Below are positions 17,985-27,078 of a DNA stretch of 64,000 bases, piece after piece; the first letter of the stretch is position 1, and the number at the start of each line of letters is the position of its first letter. Made by a program: the position numbers and the translations under genes. Origin of the DNA: Bacteroidia bacterium (GTDB taxonomy: Bacteria; Bacteroidota; Bacteroidia; Flavobacteriales; Flavobacteriaceae); NCBI GenBank assembly GCA_030425285.1, contig JAUIAY010000001.1, positions 978,963 to 1,042,962 of the forward strand, given 5' to 3'. Under the pieces are notes generated by a model. It ran no database searches and was not told the origin of the DNA. It was given only the letters and a program-made list of their open reading frames with translations.

Positions 17985-18344
17985 GTGAAATTTAAATTAG
18001 CTATAACATCGTCTTTGTTAATGTTTCTCTTTAATTGTAAATCAGCGAAACAACGTAATAGTTGTATTGAATTAGTGCATAATAATTCACCAATCGAACT
18101 AAAAAATTATGATGAATTTGTTGAATATGTTGGAATAGATAAATTAAAACATATTACACTTTGGGTTGTTGATAGTATTGTTTCTTCCCAAGAAAGCGTC
18201 AAGAATATTATTGATAATAAGAAATATAAATTACTAACGATTGATTTACTAAAAGGAGCTGATGGATCGACTTTGGATGGTCCAAATATAGATAGGGTCC
18301 TAATCATTACAACTGACAAATGCATTGAAAAATATAAAAAATGA
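17985..18344 (+). CDS. small putative lipoprotein between kinase and regulator
   Basis: About 119 residues from GTG 17985; TTG at 17979 is an alternative that overlaps the kinase stop. A hydrophobic N-terminus ends in LFNC, a plausible lipobox. The rest (HITLWVVDSIVSSQESVKNI, DRVLIITTDKCIEKY) matches no family I know. Its stop overlaps the regulator start (ATGA), so the three genes are translationally coupled and it may act in the same signal pathway. It is more AT-rich than its neighbours. Confidence 0.65.
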   Translation: MKFKLAITSSLLMFLFNCKSAKQRNSCIELVHNNSPIELKNYDEFVEYVGIDKLKHITLWVVDSIVSSQESVKNIIDNKKYKLLTIDLLKGADGSTLDGPNIDRVLIITTDKCIEKYKK

Positions 18345-19075
18345 AACTAAAATCCATAATTGTAGAAGACGAAAAAACCAGTCGCGATATTTTAAAAAAT
18401 TATTTAGGTAAATATTGCCCAAATGTTCAAGTTCTTGGTGAGGCTGAGAATATCGATCAAGCACTAGAGTTAATTAGAAACCATGAACTGGACCTGGTTT
18501 TTTTGGATGTAGAAATGCCTTATGGCAATGCATTTGATCTTTTGGAAAAGGTTGGCGATATTAATTTTGAAACCATTTTTGTGACGGCCTATAACCACTA
18601 TGCCATGGATGCCTTAAATGCGCACGCATCCTATTATCTTATGAAGCCTATTTCCATTGAAGAATTGATTAAGGCTGTAGATTATGTCGTTGAGATTAAA
18701 ACTAAAGAAAATGCCCTTCATGAAGAGGTGTTGACGCCTAAAACCAATCCCATCAATGGTAAAATTACCATTCCACAACAAGACGGTTTTGAGGTCATCA
18801 ATACAGCCGATATATTATTCTGCAAAGCTGATGATAATTATACCGAGATATACCTAAACAACAACAAAAAGAAGTTGGTGAGTAAAACCCTAAAGTATTT
18901 TGAAGACGCCCTAAACGATGGCGGTTTTGCCAGAGTCCATAAATCCTATTTGGTCAATGTGAATGAAATTGTGAAGTATGTTAAAGGTAAAGGCGGTAGC
19001 GTGGTTTTAAGTAATGGTAAGCAGATTATGGTATCGGCTTCAAAAAAGTCAGATTTATTGTCTTATTTTAAGTAA
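18341..19075 (+). CDS. LytTR family response regulator
   Basis: 244 residues. Receiver domain 1-120 with the acidic pocket (VEDE), phospho-acceptor Asp56 in LVFLDVEMP and the conserved Lys in LMKPIS. The LytTR DNA-binding domain occupies about 145-244 (ILFCKADDNYTEIYL, FARVHKSYLVNVNEI). It pairs with the LytS-type kinase 360 bp upstream. A dispersed palindromic repeat starts 3 bp after its stop. Confidence 0.95.
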   Translation: MKLKSIIVEDEKTSRDILKNYLGKYCPNVQVLGEAENIDQALELIRNHELDLVFLDVEMPYGNAFDLLEKVGDINFETIFVTAYNHYAMDALNAHASYYLMKPISIEELIKAVDYVVEIKTKENALHEEVLTPKTNPINGKITIPQQDGFEVINTADILFCKADDNYTEIYLNNNKKKLVSKTLKYFEDALNDGGFARVHKSYLVNVNEIVKYVKGKGGSVVLSNGKQIMVSASKKSDLLSYFK

Positions 19076-19077
19076 AA

Positions 19078-19097
19078 ATTCCTGCGAAAGCAGGAAT
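19078..19097. repeat. dispersed palindromic repeat, copy 1
   Basis: ATTCCTGC (19078-19085), loop GAAA, GCAGGAAT (19090-19097). It has the same 8-bp arms as two other copies in the window (49766-49785 and 51549-51568) but a different loop. It may act as the terminator of the kinase operon. Confidence 0.8.
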
Positions 19098-19278
19098 CTA
19101 AATGTTTAAAAGAAATTTTCAGGATTTTTAATCTGTAAAAGCAATAGCTTTAAAAAAAAACGAGAAACCATTTTTGTTAAATTTATTAGTAGCTTCGTGT
19201 CTCGATTTAATTAACCAAAGATTAATCAAAAAGGATTCTAATTGAAGAGATGAGATTCCTTTTTTCAAAGGAATTAAT

Positions 19279-19797
19279 ATGCCAATAATTAAACCCGTTA
19301 ACGGGAAACATCCTGAAATACCCAATGATTGCTTTATAGCTGATAACGCTACTATTGTGGGAGAAGTGAGTATGGGAACCGCATGCAGTGTTTGGTTCAA
19401 TGCTGTTATTAGAGGTGATGTGCATTTTATAAAAATGGGCAATAAGGTCAATGTTCAGGACGGTGCTGTTATTCACGCCACCTACCAAAAATCACCAACA
19501 ACTATTGGGAATAATGTATCCATAGGGCATAATGCTATTGTGCATGGCTGTACCATTTATGATAATGTGTTGATTGGTATGGGCAGCATTGTTATGGACG
19601 ATTGTGTGGTAGAAAGCAATAGTATTATTGCAGCAGGAGCCGTTGTCACCCAAAATACTAGGGTAGAGGCAGGGAGTATCTATGCTGGTATTCCAGCCAA
19701 AAAAGTTAAGGATATTAGTAAGGAATTAATTTCAGGTGAAATTGATCGTATTGCCAATAATTACGTAAAATACTCCAGTTGGTTTAAAGAAGAATAG
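19279..19797 (+). CDS. gamma-carbonic anhydrase-like hexapeptide-repeat protein
   Basis: 172 residues forming a left-handed beta-helix of the gamma-carbonic anhydrase/YrdA group. Hexapeptide turns run from FIADNATIVGEVSMG to IAAGAVVTQNTRV. The three zinc-ligand histidines are in place (VIHATYQ, SIGHNAIVHG). The C-terminal helix ISGEIDRIANNYVKYSSWF packs on the helix. A CO2/bicarbonate or related metal-dependent role is likely, but enzymatic activity varies within this family. Confidence 0.9.
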   Translation: MPIIKPVNGKHPEIPNDCFIADNATIVGEVSMGTACSVWFNAVIRGDVHFIKMGNKVNVQDGAVIHATYQKSPTTIGNNVSIGHNAIVHGCTIYDNVLIGMGSIVMDDCVVESNSIIAAGAVVTQNTRVEAGSIYAGIPAKKVKDISKELISGEIDRIANNYVKYSSWFKEE

Positions 19798-19798
19798 T

Positions 19799-20296
19799 AT
19801 GAAAAAAATATGTTCGATAATGCTTATGGGAATCTTAATAATTTCCTGTAAGAGTGATCCAAAAGCTGAAGACGTCAATTCGAAGTCTTATCCTAAAATT
19901 GAACAACTGAACTGGTTAGTTGGTAATTGGGAAAATGTAACCGAACTAGAACAGTCTTATGAAAATTGGACTCAAAAAAACGATAGTACCCTTTTGGGAC
20001 ATAGTTTCACTTTAATAGGGGCCGATACTGTTTTTGCAGAAAAAGTAACTTTAAAGCAAGTTGATGATGAGGTGTTTTTTACGGTCATTGCCTATCAGCA
20101 AAATGATGATAAGCCAATTACTTTTGAAATGATTTCGTCTGATAAAGACATTTTCACATTTGAAAATCCTGAACACGATTTTCCAACACGTATTTCATAT
20201 TCTAATCCTGTAAAAGACTCTATTCATGCCTGGATATCAGGAAATGTTAATGGTGAACACGAAAAAATAGATTTTCTGTTTAAACGATCAAACTAA
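19799..20296 (+). CDS. DUF6265-like lipoprotein
   Basis: 165 residues with a lipoprotein signal peptide (lipobox IISC near residue 17). The domain starts QLNWLVGNWENV and ends with a DFPTRISYSNP segment, resembling the lipocalin-like DUF6265 family. It starts 1 bp after the carbonic anhydrase-like gene. Its last 11 codons lie in the first copy of a 64-bp tandem duplication shared with the end of murI. Function unknown. Confidence 0.75.
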   Translation: MKKICSIMLMGILIISCKSDPKAEDVNSKSYPKIEQLNWLVGNWENVTELEQSYENWTQKNDSTLLGHSFTLIGADTVFAEKVTLKQVDDEVFFTVIAYQQNDDKPITFEMISSDKDIFTFENPEHDFPTRISYSNPVKDSIHAWISGNVNGEHEKIDFLFKRSN

Positions 20297-20391
20297 AAAT
20301 CTAAATAATCCACTTGATATTTGCCGTAAAATAGATTTTCTGTTTAAACGATCAAACTAAAAATCTAAATAATCCACTTGATATTTGCCGT
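20264..20391. repeat. exact 64-bp tandem duplication across two convergent gene ends
   Basis: 20264-20327 and 20328-20391 are identical, base for base. Each copy holds the 3' end of the upstream lipoprotein gene (+) and the 3' end of murI (-), whose stop codons overlap tail to tail (cTAa/CTA). The lipoprotein gene uses copy 1 and murI uses copy 2, so neither protein is changed. Confidence 0.97.
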
Positions 20392-21136
20392 TTAAAAGAG
20401 AAGCCATGACTTCAGGATTAGCATTACTGAAAAACTGTAAGGTAGGTTTTTTAGTAAAAGTATTTGCCAAATCATATTGATTTAGGATAGTTTGGGTTTG
20501 CTTGGCAACGGCTTCACCAGAATCAATAATTTTAATATAATTTGGTAATAATTCCAAAAGTTGAGGCATGAGGTATGGGTAATGTGTACAGCCTAAAACC
20601 AGATAATCAATATTGGCATTTATCATAGGTTTTAAATATACTTGTAACAAGGCATTCATTTCTTGGGAATGCAGTTTTCCAGATTCAATTAGGGGAACAA
20701 TGCCTTCACCTTCTTGTTCTATAACCTGAACGCCATTACTATATAAATCGGTTGTTTGATGAAACAACTCGCTTGACAGGGTTCCTTTAGTAGCCAAAAT
20801 GCCAATAGCTTTGGTCTGGGTTTTTAAGGCGGCAGGTTTTATAGCTGGCTCAATACCAATAAAAGGAATGTCATAATTATTACGAAGTGTTTTAATAGCA
20901 TTGGTTGTGGCTGTATTACAGGCAACTACTATGAGTTTACAACCTTTGGCTATAAGAAGTTCCGTGTTTTTGATACTTAACTCCAAAATATGTTCTTTGG
21001 ACTTATTACCATAAGGCGCATTTTTGCTATCGGCAAGATAAATGGTGTTTTCAAAAGGTAACAATGCGTGTATTTCATTCCAAATGGAAGTTCCTCCAAC
21101 ACCAGAATCAAATATGCCAATAGGGTTTACGCTCAT
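20357..21136 (-). CDS. murI: glutamate racemase
   Basis: 259 residues. MurI makes D-glutamate for peptidoglycan. Visible are FDSGVGGTS with Asp10, the first catalytic cysteine Cys73 in VVACNTATTNA, and the second, Cys183, in LVLGCTHYPYL. It lies after the two ompH genes on the same strand, separated from them by a terminator hairpin. Its 3' end lies in the second copy of the 64-bp duplication. Confidence 0.96.
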   Translation of the reverse strand: MSVNPIGIFDSGVGGTSIWNEIHALLPFENTIYLADSKNAPYGNKSKEHILELSIKNTELLIAKGCKLIVVACNTATTNAIKTLRNNYDIPFIGIEPAIKPAALKTQTKAIGILATKGTLSSELFHQTTDLYSNGVQVIEQEGEGIVPLIESGKLHSQEMNALLQVYLKPMINANIDYLVLGCTHYPYLMPQLLELLPNYIKIIDSGEAVAKQTQTILNQYDLANTFTKKPTLQFFSNANPEVMASLLNGKYQVDYLDF

Positions 21137-21149
21137 AGAATATAAAAAT

Positions 21150-21178
21150 AAAAAAAGCCACTTTATTAAGTGGCTTTT
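21150..21178 (-). terminator. terminator between ompH and murI
   Basis: On the minus strand AAAAGCCACTT (21178-21168) pairs with AAGTGGCTTTT (21163-21153), followed by more T. It ends the ompH transcript, at least in part, before murI. Confidence 0.85.
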
Positions 21179-21200
21179 GGTTATTTATTTTAAAAAGAAA

Positions 21201-21710
21201 TTAGATTCCCATTTCTTTTTTAACATCATCAAGCAAGTTTTTGCCATCTGCCATGATTACACCGCCTCCTTGTGTAGAGTCTAAAACGTATTCATATCCT
21301 TGAGCTCTGGCAACTTTTAAGATAGCAGCTTTAGCTTTTTCAGTAATTGGTTTTAATAAATCCAATTCTTTTTGCTGCATTTGTTGTTGAGCTGTACCTT
21401 GATATTGTTGGATATTTTGCTGCATAGTTTGTACTTCAACCAAACGCTTTTGATTTTCTTCATCCGTTTTAGAAGAAGCTTCAGCTTCGTATTGCTTCAT
21501 TTTATTTTGATATTCTGTGGCCATGGCCTTGATATCAGCTTCGTAGGTTTTTCCCAATTTTTCCATTTCAGCCTGTGCTGCAGCCATTTCTGGCATAGCC
21601 TGAATAAGGTCTTGGGTATTAATATGAGCAACTTTGCTTTGAGCTTGTGTAAAACTTGTAGCTCCAATAAATAATGCTGCTGCAAATAAAAGGGTTTTCA
21701 ATTGTTTCAT
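21201..21710 (-). CDS. OmpH/Skp-like periplasmic chaperone
   Basis: 169 residues with a signal peptide (to about residue 23, TQAQ). A short core strand (KVAHINTQDLIQAMPEM) is followed by a long coiled coil (about 45-125) and the return strand (GYEYVLDSTQGG). This is the Skp/OmpH fold that holds unfolded outer membrane proteins. It lies with bamA and a longer ompH paralogue, forming an outer-membrane biogenesis cluster. Confidence 0.93.
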   Translation of the reverse strand: MKQLKTLLFAAALFIGATSFTQAQSKVAHINTQDLIQAMPEMAAAQAEMEKLGKTYEADIKAMATEYQNKMKQYEAEASSKTDEENQKRLVEVQTMQQNIQQYQGTAQQQMQQKELDLLKPITEKAKAAILKVARAQGYEYVLDSTQGGGVIMADGKNLLDDVKKEMGI

Positions 21711-21740
21711 TTTAAAAGTGTTAATGTGTGTTATAAATTA

Positions 21741-22775
21741 TTAATTATCTCCATCGCCTTCATCATCATCCGGCGTTTCTTCGTTATTCGTGTTATTTTG
21801 TTGATTCTCTCTTTCTTCTTTAGCTCGTTGTCTTTCTTCTAATATTCTTTGCTTTCTTTCTTCCAGTTCTTGTTTTCTACGCTCTCTATCAGCTATTTTA
21901 GCTTGCCTGCGTTCTTCGGCAATTTGTTCTGGTGTTTTGGCTTCTTCATTTGAACCTGCTTCTCCTTCATCACTTATCGTTCCTTCTTGGACATCTTCAA
22001 CAGTTTCTTGTTGCTGGTTACGCTCCTGTAATTTTGCTTCTCTTGCGGCATTCCTGGCTGCAATAATACTGTCTCTACGTCTTTGAGCAGCTTGTTTTCT
22101 GGCTTCGCGCTCATCAAGAACGGCTTGTTTGCGTTCATCGTCAGCTGCCTGTTTGGCTTCTAGCTCTTCATTGATTTCAATAACCACGTCTTCTTCTTTA
22201 GCAGCTTTACGTTCGGCTTTAGAACTTGCTTGTTGTCTCTTGGCACTTCGGGTTATACTTCTAATAACTTGTTCGCTAAAATCAAAGCGTTTTGCTGAAT
22301 AGAGCATAACTACATCAGCCGATTTATCAAAGACAAAGTCGTATTTTTGTTTCTCGGCTATGTCTTGTACTGCTGCAAATATTTGATCTTGAATAGGCTG
22401 AATCAATTGTTTTTTCTGAATCATTAAGTCGCCATTGGGACCAAACCGTTTTTGCTGATAGTCTAAAATTTCCTTTTCCTCAAAAGCTATATCCTCTTCA
22501 CGTTCTTCAATCAGTTCTTTGGTTAAAAGTGCTTTTTCATTGCTCAAGTCTTTGCGCTTTTGTTCAATCCCGCTCAATTGGGTTTCAATTTCGCTTTTCC
22601 ATTTTTGAACTTTATTTTCCAATTGCAAAGTTGCTTCTTGATATTCAGGAACATTTTCAAGTATGTATTCAGTGTCTATATAACCAATTCTAACACCGCG
22701 TTGCGCAAATGTTGAAAGGCTTAACATGAATACAACAGTCACTAAAAAAAGAACTTTTAATTTCATCTGTTTCAT
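21741..22775 (-). CDS. OmpH/Skp-like chaperone with long charged C-terminal extension
   Basis: 344 residues. Signal peptide (about 1-24), then an OmpH domain (RIGYIDTEYILENVPEY, coiled coil 45-120, YDFVFDKSADVVML, to about 180). A roughly 160-residue tail follows, almost entirely E, R, K, Q and A with the appearance of a long single helix, and ends in an acidic NTNNEETPDDDEGDGDN. The tail is the odd part: normal OmpH proteins stop near residue 180. Upstream, CAAAATTA (22854-22861) could be a minus-strand -7 element. Confidence 0.88.
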   Translation of the reverse strand: MKQMKLKVLFLVTVVFMLSLSTFAQRGVRIGYIDTEYILENVPEYQEATLQLENKVQKWKSEIETQLSGIEQKRKDLSNEKALLTKELIEEREEDIAFEEKEILDYQQKRFGPNGDLMIQKKQLIQPIQDQIFAAVQDIAEKQKYDFVFDKSADVVMLYSAKRFDFSEQVIRSITRSAKRQQASSKAERKAAKEEDVVIEINEELEAKQAADDERKQAVLDEREARKQAAQRRRDSIIAARNAAREAKLQERNQQQETVEDVQEGTISDEGEAGSNEEAKTPEQIAEERRQAKIADRERRKQELEERKQRILEERQRAKEERENQQNNTNNEETPDDDEGDGDN

Positions 22776-22934
22776 ATTTTATAATTTATTGACATATAAA
22801 TTCTAAAACGACAGACGGCTGTAATTATTCTACCTGTTCAGAATTTATCTTTTCAAAATTAAGGAATTTTAACTTTAAAAAAATTAATTCGGGTTTAAAT
22901 AACTAAACAGGTAATAGAAAATATCGTGCCAAAA

Positions 22935-25535
22935 TTAAAATTGTTGACCAATTATGAAATGCGTTTCCCATCCATTGGCTTTTGTTTGCCCAGGCAACGG
23001 ATCGAATCCGTAACCAAAATCTATACCCAATAAACCAAATGCTGGCATGAAAACCCGTAATCCAGCACCCGTTGATCTATAAAGGGCAAATGGGTTGTAA
23101 TCTTTAAAATCATTATAGGAAACACCACCTTCAACAAAACCTAAAACAAAAATTTTGGCTTGAGGTTTTAGACTAATAGGGTAACGTAATTCCATTGAGA
23201 ATTTATTGTATATACTACCACCATCGTTGGTAACATTTCCGTTTTCATCAACTGGTTGTAAAGATTGGTTTGGGTATCCACGAAGCGCAATGGCTTCACG
23301 TCCGTCAAGGCTAAAGTTGCCTAATCCATCACCTCCTAAAAAGAATCTTTCAAACGGTATAACACCACGGTATTGATTGTATGCTCCAAGGAAACCAAAC
23401 TCCAGACTGGATTTAACAATGAGCTTATCAACCAAGCGTGTGTACCATTCTCCCTTCATCTTAATCTTATAAAACTCTAGCCATTTATAACGTTCTTGAT
23501 CTATAGCACCCATTTGTTCGTAGGCTTGGTTTCGGATAATTTGTGAGTTGTTAGGGTCGGTATAAATTGCTTCATACTGTTCTCGTTCTTCTGATAAGGC
23601 TTTATAATCTACATTATTAAATAATGAATAAGGCAATGAAAGCTTTGCTGTAATACTAAAGTTAGAACCACCTAATGGGAAAATAGGGTCGTTATACGTG
23701 TTATTTCTACTTAAGCCAATGGTGTAAGCCAAGTTGTTAGAATAACCATCACCAAAAGTAAATAGACCTGTGTTGTAGTTTTTCAGGTTATAGTGCTGAA
23801 AACTGATAGCTTGAGACAGGGTAAAATAATCATCAGGAATGGTTAAACGCTTTGCTAAACCAACTGTAACACCTGTGATATTAAAACGCTTGTCACGATC
23901 TGCATTTCCTGTTAGAGGATCATAAAGAAACTGTTTGGAATGTGAAAGAGACGTAGAAAACTGTACTGGTTTCTTACCACCCATCCAAGGCTCCGTAAAT
24001 GAAAAGCTATAGGTTTGAAAAAAACGACTGGCTTGTAATCTTAAAGCTAGTTTTTGGCCATCACCTCTAGGGACCGGTTTGTAAGCATCAAGGTTAAAAA
24101 TATCTTTTAAAGAAAAATTATTGAAAGACAATCCTAGAGTTCCAATAAAACCACCGCCACCGTAGCCTCCTTGTAATTCAATCTGACTTGAACCTGTTTC
24201 TACCAAACCATATTCTAAATCAATGGTTCCCTCATTAGGGTTTGGGTTTTTAAAATTGGTAGCAATTTGTTCAGCATCAAAATAGCCTAATTGACTCAAT
24301 TCGCGAATGGTACGTACAACATTTTCCTTGCTGTATAATTGACCAGGTCTTGTGTGTAACTCTCTATAAATAACACGATCGTTTGTAACGTCGTTACCAG
24401 TAACAGTTATGTTATTAAAGTAAACCGGTTTACCTTCAGTAATACGGATTTCCATATCTATAACATTACCTTCGGTATTGACTTCAACTGGATTTATAGT
24501 CGAGAATAAATACCCGGAATTTTGATAGCGGTTTGTAATATCATTGGCATCGGGTCTTGTATCGTCGGCAATTCGTTTTTCCAATTCAACACCATTATAG
24601 ACATCACCTTTGTTAATACGAAGAATATTTCGTAGGGTTTGATCAGAATAAACCGTGTTTCCAATAAATTCGATATTGCCAAAGTAATACTGTTTTCCTT
24701 CTTCAACTTTTATTTGAAGCGTAATATTCTTTTTGTCATTGTGAATAATGGTATCCGAAAGTATACGCGCATCACGGTATCCATTCTCTTTATATTTATC
24801 AATAAGGCTAACTAAATCTTCCTTATAATCTTCCTCTATGTATTTTGAACGTTTGAAAGGATGCCCAAAAACACTCTTTTGCTTCGTGTTTTTCATGGCC
24901 TTTCTCAATTTAGATTCTTTTAAAACACTGACGCCAGTAAATTCAATGTTTCTAACTTTAACTTTTTTTCCTTTATCAATATTGATGACCATATTAACCT
25001 GTGGACGGCTAGTTGAATCTTGAACTTCTATAGTGTTGATGTAGACTTTGGTATTAAGGAAACCATCCTTTTGATACTTGTGTGTAAGATAATTTTTAGT
25101 TGTGGTCAAAAGGTTTTCGGTGACTTTTACACCGGTTTGCAAATTGTTTTCTTTTATTAGGTCATCTTTTTTGCCTTTTTTTATACCATTTATCTTAAGT
25201 TCGTTAAGTTCGGGTAGATCAAAAAGTCTAATTTCAAGATAGGCTACATCGCCTTCGGTTTTAACCAAATAAATGTTAATGTCGTTAAACAAATTGGATT
25301 TCCAAAGCTTTTTGATAGCTTCACTAATTTTATCTCCAGGAATTAAAATTACTTGCCCTTTTCTTAAACCTGAATAGGTTACGATTGTTTGTGGGCTAAA
25401 ATGTGTGTTGCCAGAAACAGTAATATCGCCTAATGTGTATGACTTACCTTCAGTTGTAAAAACCTCTTGAGCTTGAGTGTGGAAACTACCTAATAGAAAT
25501 AAAAAAGTAATTGTTAGACCTATATATGTTTTCAA
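22935..25535 (-). CDS. bamA: outer membrane assembly factor BamA
   Basis: About 866 residues. I place the start at TTG 25535, which gives a clean signal peptide (MKTYIGLTITFLFLLGS..., ending TQAQ) 10 bp after the uppS stop; the longer reading from 25613 overlaps uppS by 68 bp. Five POTRA repeats (about 28-450), then the Omp85 beta-barrel with the RGYPNQSL loop motif and a C-terminal phenylalanine. It inserts beta-barrel proteins into the outer membrane. Its neighbours uppS and ompH fit an envelope operon. Confidence 0.93.
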   Translation of the reverse strand: MKTYIGLTITFLFLLGSFHTQAQEVFTTEGKSYTLGDITVSGNTHFSPQTIVTYSGLRKGQVILIPGDKISEAIKKLWKSNLFNDINIYLVKTEGDVAYLEIRLFDLPELNELKINGIKKGKKDDLIKENNLQTGVKVTENLLTTTKNYLTHKYQKDGFLNTKVYINTIEVQDSTSRPQVNMVINIDKGKKVKVRNIEFTGVSVLKESKLRKAMKNTKQKSVFGHPFKRSKYIEEDYKEDLVSLIDKYKENGYRDARILSDTIIHNDKKNITLQIKVEEGKQYYFGNIEFIGNTVYSDQTLRNILRINKGDVYNGVELEKRIADDTRPDANDITNRYQNSGYLFSTINPVEVNTEGNVIDMEIRITEGKPVYFNNITVTGNDVTNDRVIYRELHTRPGQLYSKENVVRTIRELSQLGYFDAEQIATNFKNPNPNEGTIDLEYGLVETGSSQIELQGGYGGGGFIGTLGLSFNNFSLKDIFNLDAYKPVPRGDGQKLALRLQASRFFQTYSFSFTEPWMGGKKPVQFSTSLSHSKQFLYDPLTGNADRDKRFNITGVTVGLAKRLTIPDDYFTLSQAISFQHYNLKNYNTGLFTFGDGYSNNLAYTIGLSRNNTYNDPIFPLGGSNFSITAKLSLPYSLFNNVDYKALSEEREQYEAIYTDPNNSQIIRNQAYEQMGAIDQERYKWLEFYKIKMKGEWYTRLVDKLIVKSSLEFGFLGAYNQYRGVIPFERFFLGGDGLGNFSLDGREAIALRGYPNQSLQPVDENGNVTNDGGSIYNKFSMELRYPISLKPQAKIFVLGFVEGGVSYNDFKDYNPFALYRSTGAGLRVFMPAFGLLGIDFGYGFDPLPGQTKANGWETHFIIGQQF

Positions 25536-25545
25536 TGATGTTAGC

Positions 25546-26286
25546 TTAATTAAGTTGTTCACTTGTTTTCCCAAATCGTCTTTCTCTTTTTTGATATTCA
25601 ATAATAGCTTCATACAGATTTTCTTTAGTAAAATCTGGCCAAAAAACCGGTGTAAAATACAATTCTGCGTAAGCTATTTGCCATAATAGAAAATTACTAA
25701 TTCGTTGTTCGCCACTAGTGCGTATCAATAAATCTACGTCTGGTAAATTGTGCGTGTAAAGATGCTCATTTATAACCGATTCATCAATTTTTTCGGGCGA
25801 AATTATATTATTTTTAACTTTAATACTTATTTTTTTAACGGTATTTAATAATTCTTCCCTTGAGCCATAGCTTAAAGCTAATGACAAACACATTCTTTTG
25901 TTGTTTTTTGTCTTTTCAATGACTTCTAAAAGTTCTTTGTGGACTTTTTTGGGAAGTTCATCCAAACAGCCTATAGCCGACAGTTTGATGTCATTGTCAT
26001 TAAGGGTTTTTATTTCCTTCTTTAAAGAGGATACCAATAATTTCATTAGAGTTTGGACTTCTAGTTTGGGTCTGTTCCAGTTTTCGGTAGAAAATGCATA
26101 AAGAGTTAGGTTTTCAATGCCTAATTCGGCACAGCTTTCAACTGTTTCCCTAACCGATTTTGTGCCATTTTCATGACCAACAGATCTCAAAAAGCCTTTT
26201 TGTTTTGCCCAACGACCGTTGCCATCCATAATAATGGCAATATGTTTAGGTAAGGACTTTATGTTTATAGATTCTTTTAAGCTCAT
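25546..26286 (-). CDS. uppS: isoprenyl transferase (undecaprenyl diphosphate synthase)
   Basis: 246 residues, cis-prenyltransferase family. HIAIIMDGNGRWAKQKG near the N-terminus holds the catalytic Asp; LTLYAFSTENWNRP and the C-terminal RTSGEQRISNFLLWQIAYAEL are the other conserved boxes. It makes undecaprenyl diphosphate, the lipid carrier for peptidoglycan and surface polysaccharide. It starts next to the DUF6089 stop and ends just before bamA. Confidence 0.96.
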   Translation of the reverse strand: MSLKESINIKSLPKHIAIIMDGNGRWAKQKGFLRSVGHENGTKSVRETVESCAELGIENLTLYAFSTENWNRPKLEVQTLMKLLVSSLKKEIKTLNDNDIKLSAIGCLDELPKKVHKELLEVIEKTKNNKRMCLSLALSYGSREELLNTVKKISIKVKNNIISPEKIDESVINEHLYTHNLPDVDLLIRTSGEQRISNFLLWQIAYAELYFTPVFWPDFTKENLYEAIIEYQKRERRFGKTSEQLN

Positions 26287-26979
26287 TTAGAAAATACAAA
26301 AACAAGGTTTTTTACCAAAAGTGTAGGTTAGTGTTATGCCAGTAAACATATACCAGTCATTGTTGTTAGTATTACCGAAACTAAATGTATCTTGAATGTC
26401 TTTAGAATCGGGAACACTACCATCCAATTCGTCAGAAAAGGTATATCGAGCACCAATTTCAGCGGCTATGACAAAACTGTCCAAAAAATTCATTTTAAAC
26501 CCTATCACCATTGGAATGCCATAAGCATAACTTGAAGTGTTTTCCGATCGCAAGACCCCTTGACGGTTGAAATAAAAATTATCATGATAAGCAACCACAA
26601 TACCAGTATATAGATAAGGAGTGGCAACATTTTTTCCAGTGTGCAAGTCGAAATCAAAAAAAGTATATTCTAATCCTGCCGAAGCTTCTATAATTTGATT
26701 GGTAAAAGAATAATTGCGTTCAACACGTCTTGGGTCATCTGATTTTGAATCTTTTCCTTCAAGTTCACTGTAAATCAATGAAAATCTAAATGAGTGTCTT
26801 GGGCTTCGATTCCATTTATAGATACCACCAAAAGCAGGTTTGTTTGGTGCTATGTATTTTGTGGCACCAACATCACCTATAAAATTACTGGCACCAACAA
26901 ACAATCCTATTTCATGTGTTTGGGATAGGCAAAGTTGGTTACTCAAAAAAAATAATACTATAGCGGTTAAATACCTCAT
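26287..26979 (-). CDS. DUF6089 family outer-membrane beta-barrel protein
   Basis: 230 residues with a signal peptide (to about residue 19). HEIGLFVGASNFIGDVGATKYI is followed by amphipathic strands, ending ITLTYTFGKKPCFCIF. This fits DUF6089, a predicted small barrel commonly found between nadK and uppS in this family of bacteria. Function is unknown; position suggests envelope biogenesis. Confidence 0.85.
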   Translation of the reverse strand: MRYLTAIVLFFLSNQLCLSQTHEIGLFVGASNFIGDVGATKYIAPNKPAFGGIYKWNRSPRHSFRFSLIYSELEGKDSKSDDPRRVERNYSFTNQIIEASAGLEYTFFDFDLHTGKNVATPYLYTGIVVAYHDNFYFNRQGVLRSENTSSYAYGIPMVIGFKMNFLDSFVIAAEIGARYTFSDELDGSVPDSKDIQDTFSFGNTNNNDWYMFTGITLTYTFGKKPCFCIF

Positions 26980-27078
26980 AAATGTTCAAAAGTTTGCAAA
27001 TATAATAAATATGATTAGCCTATAACAATTTGAGTCAAATTGTATTTGTTTTAAACTGTTTTTAGTACAAATTATTGT

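Noticed and set aside
24494-24706. Small minus-strand frame within bamA
   Set aside because: It is another frame of the POTRA region of bamA with no start context.
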